The notes beneath the pieces are model-generated. The model was given only the letters and a program-made list of their open reading frames with translations. It was not told the origin of the DNA and did not search any database. Shown one piece after another: positions 46,336-55,692 of a DNA stretch of 64,000 nt; the stretch's first letter is position 1; the number at the start of each line of letters is the position of its first letter. The translations under genes were made by a program, and so were the position numbers. Source of the stretch: Marinobacter piscis (lineage in GTDB: Bacteria > Pseudomonadota > Gammaproteobacteria > Pseudomonadales > Oleiphilaceae); contig NZ_VCGX01000001.1 of the NCBI RefSeq assembly GCF_007671655.1, positions 1,149,917-1,213,916 of the forward strand. The letters are read 5' to 3'.

Positions 46336-47669
46336 CTGACGAATCCCCACGAATATGTTGCTACTCGCCGCATAGGCTCTGCTCCCTGACTTCCTCGCGA
46401 AGTCGTGCTCGGAGGGTTGTCCAAGCAGGCCAAGGCACGGCGTCGGGTTGATGACGACGAAGACATTCCAAGCCCAGGCGCCACACGGAAAGCACGCTCC
46501 GGTGCCGGATACTGTTGCTCTGATAGCGCCGCTGTTGCCCCCGGGCTCGGACATCCAGGCCGGCCACCATCATGGCCACGTTCGCCAACATGGCGATCAG
46601 CAGCAGGACCTCGATGCGCTTGCCCTGGCGAGACTGATGCATGCCGAAGCCCAGCCCGAACAAGGGACTTTTGACATCGCGGAACCCTTCCTCAATCTGC
46701 ATGCGCTGTCGGTAGATCGTTACCACTTTATTCGCCAGCGTTGAGCGGTCCGGCAGATTGCTGACCAGCACCCAGGGCTCCTGCTGACGCCGGGCGATCG
46801 TCCGGCTGCCGCCGTCCCGAGAGATCCGGCCTTGTTTATTGCGATGCTTACGTCCCCGTGGCGGTCGATAATAGAGCACCATCTGAGCGCGGAACGGATG
46901 GTTTTCGGCGATCCGGACGGAGCCCCACGCCTGCGGTTCCGATGTCGCGTGTTGAAACAGGGTCTTCACGGGTTGCGATGCTTCTCCTGACGCCTGGTAA
47001 CGGGCGGGCTGACGGACCCGTCCAACGATATACAAGCCGCGCGCTTCAACGGCCCGAAACCACGGGTTACGAATGCCGGCATCGGTAACCAGGATCGGCG
47101 TGGCCTTGTCGGGCAGGATCCTTGCCAGCGCATCCAGCAGATAGGCTTCACAGTATGGGCATCCTTCCTTGTGATGAACCTTCTCGAAGATGGGCAGCGA
47201 TCGCCCGGCGAAGGGCACCGCCGCACGCAGCAGGAAATGCCTGCCGCGGTCATCAATCGGCGACCAGTCCACCAGAATCAGTGGGCGCGTTGTATGGCCG
47301 ATCAGCAGCGAGGCCATGAGCCAATAGAACAGCGGTCGTTCCTGATGAAGGTGAGGGTTGCCTAATAGTCGATCGACTCGTTTGATGGCGTGCTTGGCAT
47401 CCGTCGAGCTCGGCAACGCACGGCCAATGGCCGTTAATCCCAGACGTCGCTCGCCCAGCAGAGCGCCAACGGTATCGAGGACGGTCTGTAGCCGCTTGGC
47501 ATGGATCACGGAGAGTGAAGACGTCAGCAAGTTATGCAAGAATCGAGGGGCCTGCATGGGTCTCCTTCGCATGTTGTTGTGTGTCGTAACTCACAACATG
47601 CATGACTCATGCAGGCTTTTTCAATCCTATCATGCTGATTTTATTACCCATTTCATGGGGATTCCTCAG
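46336..47669 (-). mobile_element. IS4-family IS10-like insertion sequence, left copy
   Basis: The 1334-bp element has ends ctgacgaatccccacgaa (46336) and, inverted, ctgaggaatccccatgaa (ending at 47669), imperfect inverted repeats that resemble IS10 ends. It contains one transposase gene. By eye it differs from the right copy only at seven positions within 46977-47119. Confidence 0.9.
46361..47557 (-). CDS. IS4-family (IS10-like) transposase, left copy
   Basis: A 398-residue DDE transposase from ATG 47557 (MQAPRFLHNLLTS) with ribosome site aggaga. It has VDWSPIDDRG (first Asp), VTDAGIRNPWF (second Asp) and the exact IS4 YREK signature YRQRMQIEEGFRDVK (Y-2-R-3-E-6-K). Four residues differ from the right copy: Phe to Ile twice, Trp to Leu and Trp to Ser. 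IS10 transposase has the aromatic residue at the second, third and fourth of these, so this copy may be weakened. The catalytic residues are intact. Confidence 0.93.
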   Translation of the reverse strand: MQAPRFLHNLLTSSLSVIHAKRLQTVLDTVGALLGERRLGLTAIGRALPSSTDAKHAIKRVDRLLGNPHLHQERPLFYWLMASLLIGHTTRPLILVDWSPIDDRGRHFLLRAAVPFAGRSLPIFEKVHHKEGCPYCEAYLLDALARILPDKATPILVTDAGIRNPWFRAVEARGLYIVGRVRQPARYQASGEASQPVKTLFQHATSEPQAWGSVRIAENHPFRAQMVLYYRPPRGRKHRNKQGRISRDGGSRTIARRQQEPWVLVSNLPDRSTLANKVVTIYRQRMQIEEGFRDVKSPLFGLGFGMHQSRQGKRIEVLLLIAMLANVAMMVAGLDVRARGQQRRYQSNSIRHRSVLSVWRLGLECLRRHQPDAVPWPAWTTLRARLREEVREQSLCGE

Positions 47670-47859
47670 GCGTTAACCGGTGCGTAAAACCGCCGCAGGA
47701 AAAGATAAACTCATAAATTTTATTGAATATCATGCTGATATATATATGGGTTTTTAAGTTTATGGGGTTTATAGGAACTGGCGGAGCAGGTTAGCAAAAA
47801 TCCGCGTAAACCCTCGCCCAATGTGGGCGGGAATACAAAGCACGGCGGGAATTTGAGCT

Positions 47860-48423
47860 GTGTATCGGTGTACTCAGGGTAAGCTGAAAAGCATGACCTT
47901 GTCGCGCACCGTCACCGGCAAGCACTACGCCGCGCTGCTGTTTGAAACGGGGCAGGACGCGCCGGAACGTCTGCAAGACCTCGACGCCTCAAGCGTCGTC
48001 GGCCTCGACATGGGCTTGTCGCATCTTGCCATTGACTCAAGCGGTCGCAAGACTGCCAATCCGCGTTTTCTCAAGCAGGCGCAGAAAAACCTCAAGAGAA
48101 AACAGCAAGTCAAGAACATGATGAAAAATGCCAGGCTCGCCAGACACATTGGCGATGCGTCCTGGCATGCCTTGATCGCCAAGTTGGCCTACAAAGCAGA
48201 GGAAAAGGGAAAGCATCTGGTCAAACTTGACCCGCGGTTCCCCAGCTCCAAAACCTGCCATGCATGCCATCACAAGATGGATGCCATGCTGCTAAACGTC
48301 CGGTTGTGGGCGTGCCCCGCCTGCCATACACGCCACGACCGGGACATCAACGCGGCGCTGAACATCAAGCATCAAGGCATCGTGCAGTTAAAGGCGGCAG
48401 GGCTGTCCGTTTCTGTCCAATGA
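47860..48423 (+). pseudogene. tnpB: TnpB (IS200/IS605) remnant with N-terminal loss and internal deletion
   Basis: The reading frame encodes a 187-residue remnant. RuvC-I is present (VVGLDMGLSHLAIDSSG), then the sequence passes from NLKRKQQ directly to VKNMMKNARLARHIGDASW. In intact TnpB about 60 residues, including the RuvC-II Glu, lie between these. The zinc motifs (CHACHHKM, CPACHTRHDRD) and RuvC-III Asp remain. The N-terminal 130 or so residues are missing and replaced by MYRCTQ. It cannot be an active RNA-guided nuclease. A left-end-like palindrome (gcccaatgtgggc, about 47817) precedes it. Confidence 0.85.
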
Positions 48424-48516
48424 GGCTCGCGTAAAGCCGGCGTACTGTCGGTAGCAGCCGTTGAAGTGGGAAGCCCCGTCCGTGGCGCATTAGCGCGTCG
48501 GGCGGGGAGCAGTCAC
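48400..48516 (+). ncRNA. Omega-RNA-like right end of the IS200/IS605 remnant
   Basis: The segment from the tnpB 3' end to AGTCAC (48511-48516) has the GGGAAGCCCC pattern and a terminal hairpin. Its stem CCCCGTCCG (48474-48482) pairs with CGGGCGGGG (48499-48507), and an inner GCGC-ATTA-GCGC lies inside. Family knowledge: TnpB guide RNAs overlap the tnpB 3' end and finish at the right end of the element, so the guide would read from 48517 onward into IS30 sequence. Expression is unknown. Confidence 0.65.
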
Positions 48517-48517
48517 G

Positions 48518-48749
48518 CGACTACATAGTGTTCGGGATCATAGCCACTGGCCGTCGTGCTGCGGCGCAGTGCACAGCTAATCGTGCTGCTGTGGAGCCCC
48601 AGTTTCCTGGCGATCTGTCGCTGGCCCCCGCCCAAGTCATGATGGGCGTAAATCTGGTATCGTTGTGTCTGGGTCAGTTGTTGGTTCTCATGCTCTGCTT
48701 CACTTTGGTCGGTAAAGCAGGGAGGGTACCGGTGCTGATCCTTCTGCCT
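48518..48749 (-). pseudogene. IS30-family transposase N-terminal fragment
   Basis: The minus strand encodes LTQTQRYQIYAHHDLGGGQRQIARKLGLHSSTISCALRR-type sequence, the IS30 helix-turn-helix, ending GYDPEHYV at the point where the IS200/IS605 right end begins. There is no start codon after the upstream in-frame TAG (48750-48752). The IS200/IS605 element appears to have inserted into this gene. The plus-strand frame at 48528-48800 is its shadow. Confidence 0.72.
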
Positions 48750-48823
48750 CTACTGTGTTGGCCCAAGTGTAGCAATTATTCCATGAAATCAGGACACTGA
48801 GGGAATCATCAAGGAGTTAAAAA

Positions 48824-48865
48824 ATGAAACGCCGTGACTACGCGATTGCCGGGGGTGCGGTATGA
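48824..48865 (+). CDS. Possible 13-codon leader ORF coupled to betT
   Basis: ATG AAA CGC ... GTA TGA follows a strong Shine-Dalgarno (aaggag, 48811-48816) at good spacing, and its TGA overlaps the betT ATG (ATGA). The peptide begins MKRRDYAIAGG. The strong ribosome site belongs to this short frame rather than to betT, so betT translation may depend on it. It may equally be the residue of a lost upstream gene. Confidence 0.4.
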   Translation: MKRRDYAIAGGAV

Positions 48866-50922
48866 GCATCGAGACCGCAGATCCCGAACGACCTTCGGAG
48901 CATTCAGACAAGGCGATTCTTCCCCCGGTCAACTGGCCCGTGTTCATCTGGGCCGCTATCGGGTCAATAGCGATCACCCTGTGGGCGCTTATCACTCCCG
49001 AGTCCGCTCAGCAAACGCTGGGTGCTGTGGTGGGGTGGGCCTCGGGCTGGTTTGGGTGGTTCTACGTCCTGCTTGCCGGCGGGGTGCTCACCTTTGTGAT
49101 CTATCTCGCCTTTTCGCGTTTTGGCAACACCAAACTTGGGCCGGAAAACTCCAGGCCCGAGTTCTCAACCCTCGCTTGGGCGTCCATGTTGTTTGCCGCC
49201 GGCATCGGTACCGACCTGATGTTCTTTGCCGTCGCCGAACCCGTCACCCAGTACCTGCATCCGCCTTCGGGTGCAGCAGAAACCGTTGACGCTGCCCGGC
49301 AAGCAACCGTATGGACATTGTTCCACTACGGCCTCTCCGGATGGGGTATGTATGCGCTGATGGGGATGGCCCTGGCGTACTTCGCCTATCGAATGAAGCT
49401 TCCCCTCGCCGTGCGCTCCGCGCTGGCCCCGGTCTTCGGTAAGCGCATTCACGGCCCCTTGGGCGACACCGTGGACTTTGCCGCACTTCTGGGCACGATC
49501 TTCGGCGTGGCCACCTCGCTGGGGATCGGCGTGGTGATGGTCAACGTGGGGCTCGCCACCGTACTGGGAGTGCCGGTGAGCACCGCTACCCAGGTGGCGA
49601 TTGTCATCATGGGCGTGGGCGTGGCCATTCTCTCGGCGGTATCAGGGGTCGATAAAGGTATCAAGTTCCTGTCGCTGCTGAACGTGTTCTCCGCCATCGG
49701 TCTGAGCCTGTGGATCCTCATCACGGGGAAAACCCAATACCTGTTGGATGGCCTAGTGCTGAACATCGGGGATTTCGTCAACATGTTCCCCGACATGGTC
49801 CTGCAGACCTTTGCCTTCGAGGAGACCGGCAGCTGGATGAGCGACTGGACCCTGTTCTTCTGGGCCTGGTGGGTCGCGTGGGCGTCTTTCGTTGGCATGT
49901 TCCTTGCCCGAATCTCTCGCGGGCGCACGATTCGCCAGTTCGTCATCGGCACGCTGACAATCCCGTTTGCGTACATCCTCATGTGGATCTCCATTTATGG
50001 CAACTCGGCGCTGGATATTATCCGCAGCGGGGACGCCGAATTCGGTGTCCAGACCGTTCTCAACCCCGAGAGCGGCTTTTACGAACTGCTCTCGCACTAC
50101 CCGGCGTTCATGTTCATCGCCGGGCTGGCGACGCTGACCGCGCTGCTGTTCTACGTCACCAGCGCCGACTCCGCCGCGCTGGTCATGGCGAACCTATCCT
50201 CGCGCCTACCGACGCCCCAACACGATGGACGGGCCGCGCTGCGGATCTTCTGGGCGATCACCACTGGTGCGCTTACCATCGCCATGCTCATCGTGGGCGG
50301 GATCGGCGCCTTGCAAAGCGCCACGGTCATCATGGGACTACCGTTCTCCTTCGTGATGATTCTGGTAATGGTCAGCCTGTACCGGTCGTTACGGGTAGAA
50401 GCCCGGCGCCTGGACAGTGGCAAGCAGGCCATGCCCCGTACGTTGTCAGGGCGCACCGCTCGTGGTGGAGAGATGCGCTGGCAGCAACGCCTGGGGCGGA
50501 TGCTCACCTTCTCCAACGCGGGACGGGCACGGGAATTCGAAGAGAAGGTCCTGTTGCCCACCTTCGGTGAAATCGTCGATGAATTCAGCGAGCGTGGCAT
50601 CACCGCGAAGTGTGACAAGTACGTCGACGAGGAAGGTGACAGCTGCATCGAACTTGAGATTGACCCCTCATCCGAGCACCCCTTCCGCTACCAGGTGTTT
50701 CGCAAGGAAGCACCGATACCGCATTTTGGCGGGCGTCCGACCCAGGTGGCAGACAAATTCGTGCGCATGGAGGTCTACCTCGACGTCGCCGATGCGCAAG
50801 GCTACGACATCATGGGCTACACCAGAGAGCAACTGCTGGATAACGTGCTGGATCAATACGAACGCCACCTGGAGTTTCTGCAGATGCAGGAATTTGCGCT
50901 CACTGACCAAGAGGTAAACTGA
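48862..50922 (+). CDS. betT: High-affinity choline transporter BetT (BCCT family)
   Basis: A 686-residue BCCT carrier with 12 hydrophobic segments. It has AAGIGTDLMFFAVAEPVTQYLHPP near residue 112, TVWTLFHYGLSGWGMYALMGMAL near 145 and WTLFFWAWWVAWASFVGMFLARI near 330. These blocks, and the 140-residue hydrophilic C-terminus ending in DQYERHLEFLQ, match E. coli BetT closely. Family knowledge: BetT is proton-coupled and its tail senses osmolarity. It is the first cargo gene of the composite transposon, followed by a strong terminator and then betB and betA. Confidence 0.93.
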   Translation: MSIETADPERPSEHSDKAILPPVNWPVFIWAAIGSIAITLWALITPESAQQTLGAVVGWASGWFGWFYVLLAGGVLTFVIYLAFSRFGNTKLGPENSRPEFSTLAWASMLFAAGIGTDLMFFAVAEPVTQYLHPPSGAAETVDAARQATVWTLFHYGLSGWGMYALMGMALAYFAYRMKLPLAVRSALAPVFGKRIHGPLGDTVDFAALLGTIFGVATSLGIGVVMVNVGLATVLGVPVSTATQVAIVIMGVGVAILSAVSGVDKGIKFLSLLNVFSAIGLSLWILITGKTQYLLDGLVLNIGDFVNMFPDMVLQTFAFEETGSWMSDWTLFFWAWWVAWASFVGMFLARISRGRTIRQFVIGTLTIPFAYILMWISIYGNSALDIIRSGDAEFGVQTVLNPESGFYELLSHYPAFMFIAGLATLTALLFYVTSADSAALVMANLSSRLPTPQHDGRAALRIFWAITTGALTIAMLIVGGIGALQSATVIMGLPFSFVMILVMVSLYRSLRVEARRLDSGKQAMPRTLSGRTARGGEMRWQQRLGRMLTFSNAGRAREFEEKVLLPTFGEIVDEFSERGITAKCDKYVDEEGDSCIELEIDPSSEHPFRYQVFRKEAPIPHFGGRPTQVADKFVRMEVYLDVADAQGYDIMGYTREQLLDNVLDQYERHLEFLQMQEFALTDQEVN

Positions 50923-50961
50923 CGCAAACGCGTGCAAGTGAACGTACCCGGGGTGCCCGGT

Positions 50962-50993
50962 ACAGGGAGGCCAGTAGGCCTCCCTGTTTTTAT
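50962..50993 (+). terminator. Rho-independent terminator after betT
   Basis: The 11-bp stem acagggaggcc / ggcctccctgt with loop agta is followed by tttttatt. It separates betT from betB. Confidence 0.92.
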
Positions 50994-51340
50994 TGTGCGC
51001 CAGGAATGGCGCGTAGCACCGGCAGGTGCTGTTCCTGAGGGTTGTGTCTCGGGAAGTACGCTCGCCTCGAGGTGCACCCCCAACGACGGCGGCTAGGCCT
51101 ATGATGTGATGGGCTCACCGGTGCATAACTGATCCACAACTGTCTCGACCAGTACGAGTGGCCCTTGATGTTTCCCCGCCCCAGGCTGAATGGTACGCTT
51201 AGGATACAACGCGCCAAGCGTTTGGTCTGCGGCTATCTGGAAGATCAGCTAAGGTCACAGTCAATAGGGCTGGTACCAAACAGCACGCCTGAACGACGAC
51301 GCACAAAGGTTTCTCACACCGGTTTCAGCAGGAGTATCGC
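50994..51340 (+). other. Gene-free 347-bp gap before betB (betI absent)
   Basis: In most bet loci betI lies directly before betB. Here I see no reading frame resembling a TetR-type regulator in the gap, nor anywhere in the transposon. The region must hold the betB promoter; I could not pick convincing -35/-10 boxes. The end carries the betB ribosome site (caggag, about 51328-51333). Confidence 0.6.
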
Positions 51341-52819
51341 ATGACTACCTTGACAACCCAGCAACTCTACATAGATGGCAGCCGAGTGAACGCCACCTCC
51401 GACGAGACCTTCGATACTATTAACCCAGCGAATGGCTCGGTGCTCGCCAGCGTACAGCAGGCGTCTCAGGAGGACATCGATCGGGCTGTTGCCTCTGCCC
51501 GGGAAGGTCAGAGGGCTTGGGCCGCGATGAGCGGTATGCAGCGTAGCCGAATCCTCCTGCGTGCCGTGGCGCTGCTGCGTGAGTACAACGATGAGATCGC
51601 CCATCTGGAAACTCTGGATACTGGCAAACCCATCAGCGAAACTCAGAGCGTCGACATTGTTACCGGCGCCGATTCGCTGGAGTATTATGCTGGCCTCGCC
51701 CCGGCTATCGAGGGCAAGCAGATCCCGCTTCGTGAGGATTCCTTCGTCTACACCCGCCGCGAACCACTGGGAGTGGTCGGCGCCATCGGCGCCTGGAACT
51801 ATCCTATCCAGATCGCCTGCTGGAAAAGCGCCCCGGCCCTGGCCGCTGGCAATGCCGTGGTGTTCAAGCCCAGCGAGGTTACGCCGCTGACCACCCTCAA
51901 GCTCGCCGAGATATTTACGGAAGCGGGACTGCCAGACGGCGTATTCAATGTGGTTCAAGGCGACGGCCGCGTTGGCGAGATGCTCACCCAGCATGCGGAT
52001 ATCGACAAGATTACCTTCACCGGTGAGGCAGGAACCGGCAAGAAAGTCATGGCCGCCGCCGCCGGCTCAACTCTCAAGGAAGTGACCATGGAACTTGGCG
52101 GCAAGTCGCCACTGATCGTTTTCGACGATGCGGATCTCGAGCGTGCCGCTGACGCGGCGATGATGGCCAATTTCTATTCCAGCGGTCAGGTATGTACTAA
52201 CGGCACTCGGGTCTTTGTACAGCGTTCCGTGAAGGATGCCTTTGAGGACAAGATTGTTGAGCGCGTCAAGCGCATCAAAACTGGCGACCCCCTCGACCCC
52301 GGAGTCAATTTCGGCCCCCTGGTCAGCTTTGAACATCTCGAGAAGGTGATGTCCTACCTCGAACTCGGGCCGCAGGAAGGCGCACGCCTGCTCGCTGGGG
52401 GCAATCGCATGACTGGTGGTTCCGATTACAACTACACCAAAGGTGCCTGGGCGGAGGCCACGGTCTTCACGGATTGCACGGATGACATGCGCATCGTACG
52501 CGAAGAGATCTTCGGCCCGGTGATGGCGATCCTGGCCTTCGATGACGAAGAGGAAGTCATTCGCCGCGCCAACGCTACCCGTTACGGCTTGGCTGCCGGC
52601 TTATTCAGTGAAGGATTGAACCGGGCTCACCGGGTGATTCAGCGTCTCGAGGCGGGCATTTGCTGGGTCAATACCTGGGGGGATTCGCCGGCGGAGATGC
52701 CTGTGGGCGGCTACAAAGAGTCGGGTATCGGGCGCGAGAACGGTCTTTCGTCCCTCGATCAGTATACCCAGATCAAGTCTGTTCAGGTCGAGATGGGCCC
52801 TTTCCCAGCGGTTTTCTGA
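51341..52819 (+). CDS. betB: Betaine-aldehyde dehydrogenase
   Basis: A 492-residue NAD(P)+-dependent aldehyde dehydrogenase. It has [22 protein letters not shown] near residue 150, the general-base Glu251 (MELGGKSP) and the nucleophile Cys285 ([11 protein letters not shown]), all in place. The [11 protein letters not shown] block is characteristic of BetB. Family knowledge: it oxidises betaine aldehyde to glycine betaine in the cytoplasm. betA follows after 95 bp. Length equals that of E. coli BetB (490). Confidence 0.95.
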   Translation: MTTLTTQQLYIDGSRVNATSDETFDTINPANGSVLASVQQASQEDIDRAVASAREGQRAWAAMSGMQRSRILLRAVALLREYNDEIAHLETLDTGKPISETQSVDIVTGADSLEYYAGLAPAIEGKQIPLREDSFVYTRREPLGVVGAIGAWNYPIQIACWKSAPALAAGNAVVFKPSEVTPLTTLKLAEIFTEAGLPDGVFNVVQGDGRVGEMLTQHADIDKITFTGEAGTGKKVMAAAAGSTLKEVTMELGGKSPLIVFDDADLERAADAAMMANFYSSGQVCTNGTRVFVQRSVKDAFEDKIVERVKRIKTGDPLDPGVNFGPLVSFEHLEKVMSYLELGPQEGARLLAGGNRMTGGSDYNYTKGAWAEATVFTDCTDDMRIVREEIFGPVMAILAFDDEEEVIRRANATRYGLAAGLFSEGLNRAHRVIQRLEAGICWVNTWGDSPAEMPVGGYKESGIGRENGLSSLDQYTQIKSVQVEMGPFPAVF

Positions 52820-52914
52820 TCGCTTCAGGGGGTATAGTGACAGACGATTGGGACTTTATCCCTTAAAGAAACAGCTGTTTTTCACGTTAACACCAGGTAA
52901 AAAAAGAGTAGGTT

Positions 52915-54588
52915 ATGACGCAGACTCGTGAGTTCGACTACATCATTATCGGCGCCGGCTCGGCGGGTAACGTGCTCGCCACACGCCTGACTGAGGACCC
53001 CGAGGTGCAAGTATTGCTGCTGGAGGCTGGCGGGCCGGACTATCGTTTCGACTTTCGTACCCAGATGCCCGCCGCCCTGGCCTACCCGTTACAAGGCAAG
53101 CGCTACAACTGGGCCTTTGAAACGGACCCGGAACCTTATATGAACAACCGGCGCATGGAGTGTGGGCGCGGCAAGGGGCTGGGCGGCTCATCCCTGATCA
53201 ACGGCATGTGCTATCTGCGCGGCAATGCCCTGGATTACGATCGCTGGGCCGAGATACCGGGGCTCGAGGATTGGAATTATCTTGAATGCCTGCCTTATTT
53301 CAAGAAGTGGGAGACTCGAGATATCGGCCCCAATGAATACCACGGCGGAGATGGGCCGATCCACGTCACCACGCCCAAGGCAGACAACAATGAACTCTAC
53401 GATACCTTCATGCGGGCAGGTGTTGAGGCGGGCTTCCCGGCAACCGAGGACGTCAACGGCTATCAGCAGGAAGGCTTCGGTCCCATGGATCGTTTCGTCA
53501 CCCCCAAAGGGCGCCGCTCCTCTACTGCCCGGGGCTATCTGGATATCGCCAAACAACGCGCCAACCTGACTATTGAGACTCATGCGCTGACCGATCGTAT
53601 TCTCTTCGAGGGCAAGCGTGCCGTAGGGGTCAGCTATTCACGCAAGGGGGAGCAGCAGGAGGTGCGGGTCCGCCGCGAGGTATTGCTCTGTGGTGGTGCC
53701 ATCGCCTCGCCACAGATCCTGCTGCGCTCCGGGGTCGGCAACCCGGAGCACCTCAAAGAGTTCGATATCCCGGTGGTACATGAACTGCCCGGCGTGGGAG
53801 AAAACCTTCAGGACCATCTGGAAATGTATATCCAGTACGAGTGCAAGCAGCCCATCTCGCTGTATCCGGCGCTCAAGTGGTGGAACCAGCCGAAAATCGG
53901 CGCCGAATGGCTATTTTTCGGCAAGGGCGTCGGAGCAAGCAATCAATTCGAAGCCGCCGGTTTTATCCGCACCAACGACGAGGAAGAGTGGCCCAACCTG
54001 CAATACCATTTCCTGCCGATTGCCATTAGTTACAACGGCAAAAGCGCGGTCCAGGCCCACGGCTTCCAGGCCCATGTAGGCTCCATGCGCTCGATGAGTC
54101 GAGGGCGCATACGCCTGACCTCTCGCGATCCCAGCGCGGCACCGAGTATCCTGTTTAATTACATGTCCAAGGAAAAGGACTGGCAGGAGTTTCGCGACGC
54201 TATCCGCATCACTCGTGAGATCATCGCCCAGCCGGCATTTGACCCGTATCGCGGCCGTGAAATCGCCCCGGGCCCGGACATAAAAACCGACGCGGAACTC
54301 GACGAATTCGTTCGCCAGAATGCTGAAACCGCCTACCATCCTTGCGGCACCTGCAAGATGGGTAATGATGCCATGGCGGTGGTGGACGGTGCCGGGCGTG
54401 TGCATGGCCTCGAAGGTCTGCGAGTAATCGATGCCTCGATCATGCCGATAATTACCACGGGCAACCTTAATGCCCCGACGATCATGATCGCCGAGAAGAT
54501 GGCGGATAAAGTGCGCGGCCGAGACCCGCTACCCAAGGCGGACGTCCCCTATTACGTGGCTAAGGATGCACCCGCCCGGCGCCAATAG
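52915..54588 (+). CDS. betA: Choline dehydrogenase
   Basis: A 557-residue GMC oxidoreductase. FAD-binding [13 protein letters not shown] is at residues 13-25 and [20 protein letters not shown] near 83, the catalytic His475 lies in [11 protein letters not shown], and the C-terminal [15 protein letters not shown] completes the site. Family knowledge: it oxidises choline to betaine aldehyde at the membrane, passing electrons to the respiratory chain. Length and blocks match E. coli BetA (556). It is the last cargo gene; IS remnants start about 90 bp after its stop. Confidence 0.95.
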   Translation: MTQTREFDYIIIGAGSAGNVLATRLTEDPEVQVLLLEAGGPDYRFDFRTQMPAALAYPLQGKRYNWAFETDPEPYMNNRRMECGRGKGLGGSSLINGMCYLRGNALDYDRWAEIPGLEDWNYLECLPYFKKWETRDIGPNEYHGGDGPIHVTTPKADNNELYDTFMRAGVEAGFPATEDVNGYQQEGFGPMDRFVTPKGRRSSTARGYLDIAKQRANLTIETHALTDRILFEGKRAVGVSYSRKGEQQEVRVRREVLLCGGAIASPQILLRSGVGNPEHLKEFDIPVVHELPGVGENLQDHLEMYIQYECKQPISLYPALKWWNQPKIGAEWLFFGKGVGASNQFEAAGFIRTNDEEEWPNLQYHFLPIAISYNGKSAVQAHGFQAHVGSMRSMSRGRIRLTSRDPSAAPSILFNYMSKEKDWQEFRDAIRITREIIAQPAFDPYRGREIAPGPDIKTDAELDEFVRQNAETAYHPCGTCKMGNDAMAVVDGAGRVHGLEGLRVIDASIMPIITTGNLNAPTIMIAEKMADKVRGRDPLPKADVPYYVAKDAPARRQ

Positions 54589-54678
54589 CTTTTTTTCATG
54601 CCGACCAACTTTCGCCCCTGTGCTCCGAGCCAGGACTTGTTGCTCGAAAATAAGCTTCTTTCGCGTAACCAAGGAAGT

Positions 54679-55109
54679 GAAGTGGACCCCAAAAATTAGA
54701 CAGGTGCCTGGTGTCGGGGTCCGCATGATCAACTGTTACCTTGCAAACGGTGACTGAGCTGACCCACGATCTGCTGCGCTAGTCGATCGTACCCGCCTAT
54801 TGCCTTAACCGTCGCGCTTGGTGTAGCTCTCTTTCGTCGATGCTGCCGGGTAACCGGCAGTCTGCAGCACCAGGCATTTTGCCATGATACGCGAGGGAGC
54901 GCAGGATGATGCGTTGATTATCACCCTGCCAGCCGACCATATACCTATGGCCAGTTACTCGCGCACGGAGGCAGCAGCGGCCGATAGCTATCAAGCTGGG
55001 CCAAGCTAGGGTAGCGATCGATCGCTGGATTCGATACTACAACGAAGAGCGGCCACATCAGTCTCTCGATTATGTGGCGCCACGGGCACACCCAGCATTA
55101 ATAGCGTAG
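54679..55109 (+). mobile_element. IS3-family remnant
   Basis: tgaagtggaccccaaaaatt at 54679 is typical of an IS3-type left end. At 55017-55109 the plus strand encodes the orfB C-terminus (IDRWIRYYNEERPHQSLDYV, then APRAHPALIA and a stop), the segment with the last catalytic region of IS3 transposases. The several hundred bases that should hold orfA and most of orfB are missing. From 55110 to 55498 I see no gene; a short palindrome TGTCCGG-AAA-CCGGACA is at about 55288-55304. Confidence 0.7.
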
Positions 55110-55498
55110 GGTGTGCAGAAACCAGGGGGTTATTACACAGGCTGAGAGCTGGCCATTCAAAAGCAGATATCAATCTGCCGGGTGGCAGGCCGAAGCGCAG
55201 GGAAATGGCTACGGCTGGAATCATGTCACCATTTTTTTGTGTGACGATATCGCTTCCCGCAGAAAACAGTTTGGCCAAGGGTCAAAAGTGTCCGGAAACC
55301 GGACACACCCAAATCACATTATGTGCCAAGCTGTGTCCAGCCGTATGGTGAAGGGCGGCGCTAATCGGCGTTAAGTTGCTCGACGAAATAAGCCAAAATC
55401 GCAAGATATCGTAAGGTAAGTCTTTGATATTAATTGTTTTTGAGATTTTTTAGCTGTATATTTGGCCTATAGGCCTAGGCAAGAAAAATAGGATGTGT

Positions 55499-55548
55499 CC
55501 GGCCTCCGAAGCCGAGGGTCGCAGGTTCGAATCCTGCTGGGCGCACCA
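55499..55548 (+). other. tRNA-Arg(CCG) 3' fragment, likely old att site
   Basis: The 50 bases read from the anticodon stem (CGGC, loop CTCCGAA with anticodon CCG, GCCG), through a complete T arm (GCAGG-TTCGAAT-CCTGC), to the acceptor strand TGGGCGC and ACCA. The 5' half of the tRNA is missing; what precedes it is unrelated AT-rich DNA. Family knowledge: tyrosine integrases of genomic islands use exactly this 3' part of tRNA genes, leaving such copies at the far end of the island. No integrase gene remains here. Confidence 0.72.
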
Positions 55549-55556
55549 GACAAATC

Positions 55557-55587
55557 AAGGCCTTACGCTAACGCGTAGGGCCTTTTT
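55557..55587 (+). terminator. Terminator-like hairpin after the tRNA-Arg fragment
   Basis: aaggccttacgc and gcgtagggcctt form a near-perfect stem followed by ttt. It presumably ended the original tRNA transcript. Confidence 0.7.
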
Positions 55588-55692
55588 GTTTGCGTGTGAC
55601 CAAAATGTGACCAAGTTGTGGCCACTGCGCTGTTTTCTTCAGCCTTGACCTGGTGCAGATGACGAGTTATTGTCAAATCTGGTGTATGACCA

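Noticed and set aside
48528..48800. 90-codon plus-strand frame
   Set aside because: Shadow of the minus-strand IS30 helix-turn-helix fragment.
55006..55278. 90-codon minus-strand frame
   Set aside because: It overlaps the IS3 orfB C-terminal coding sequence on the other strand and shows no family features.
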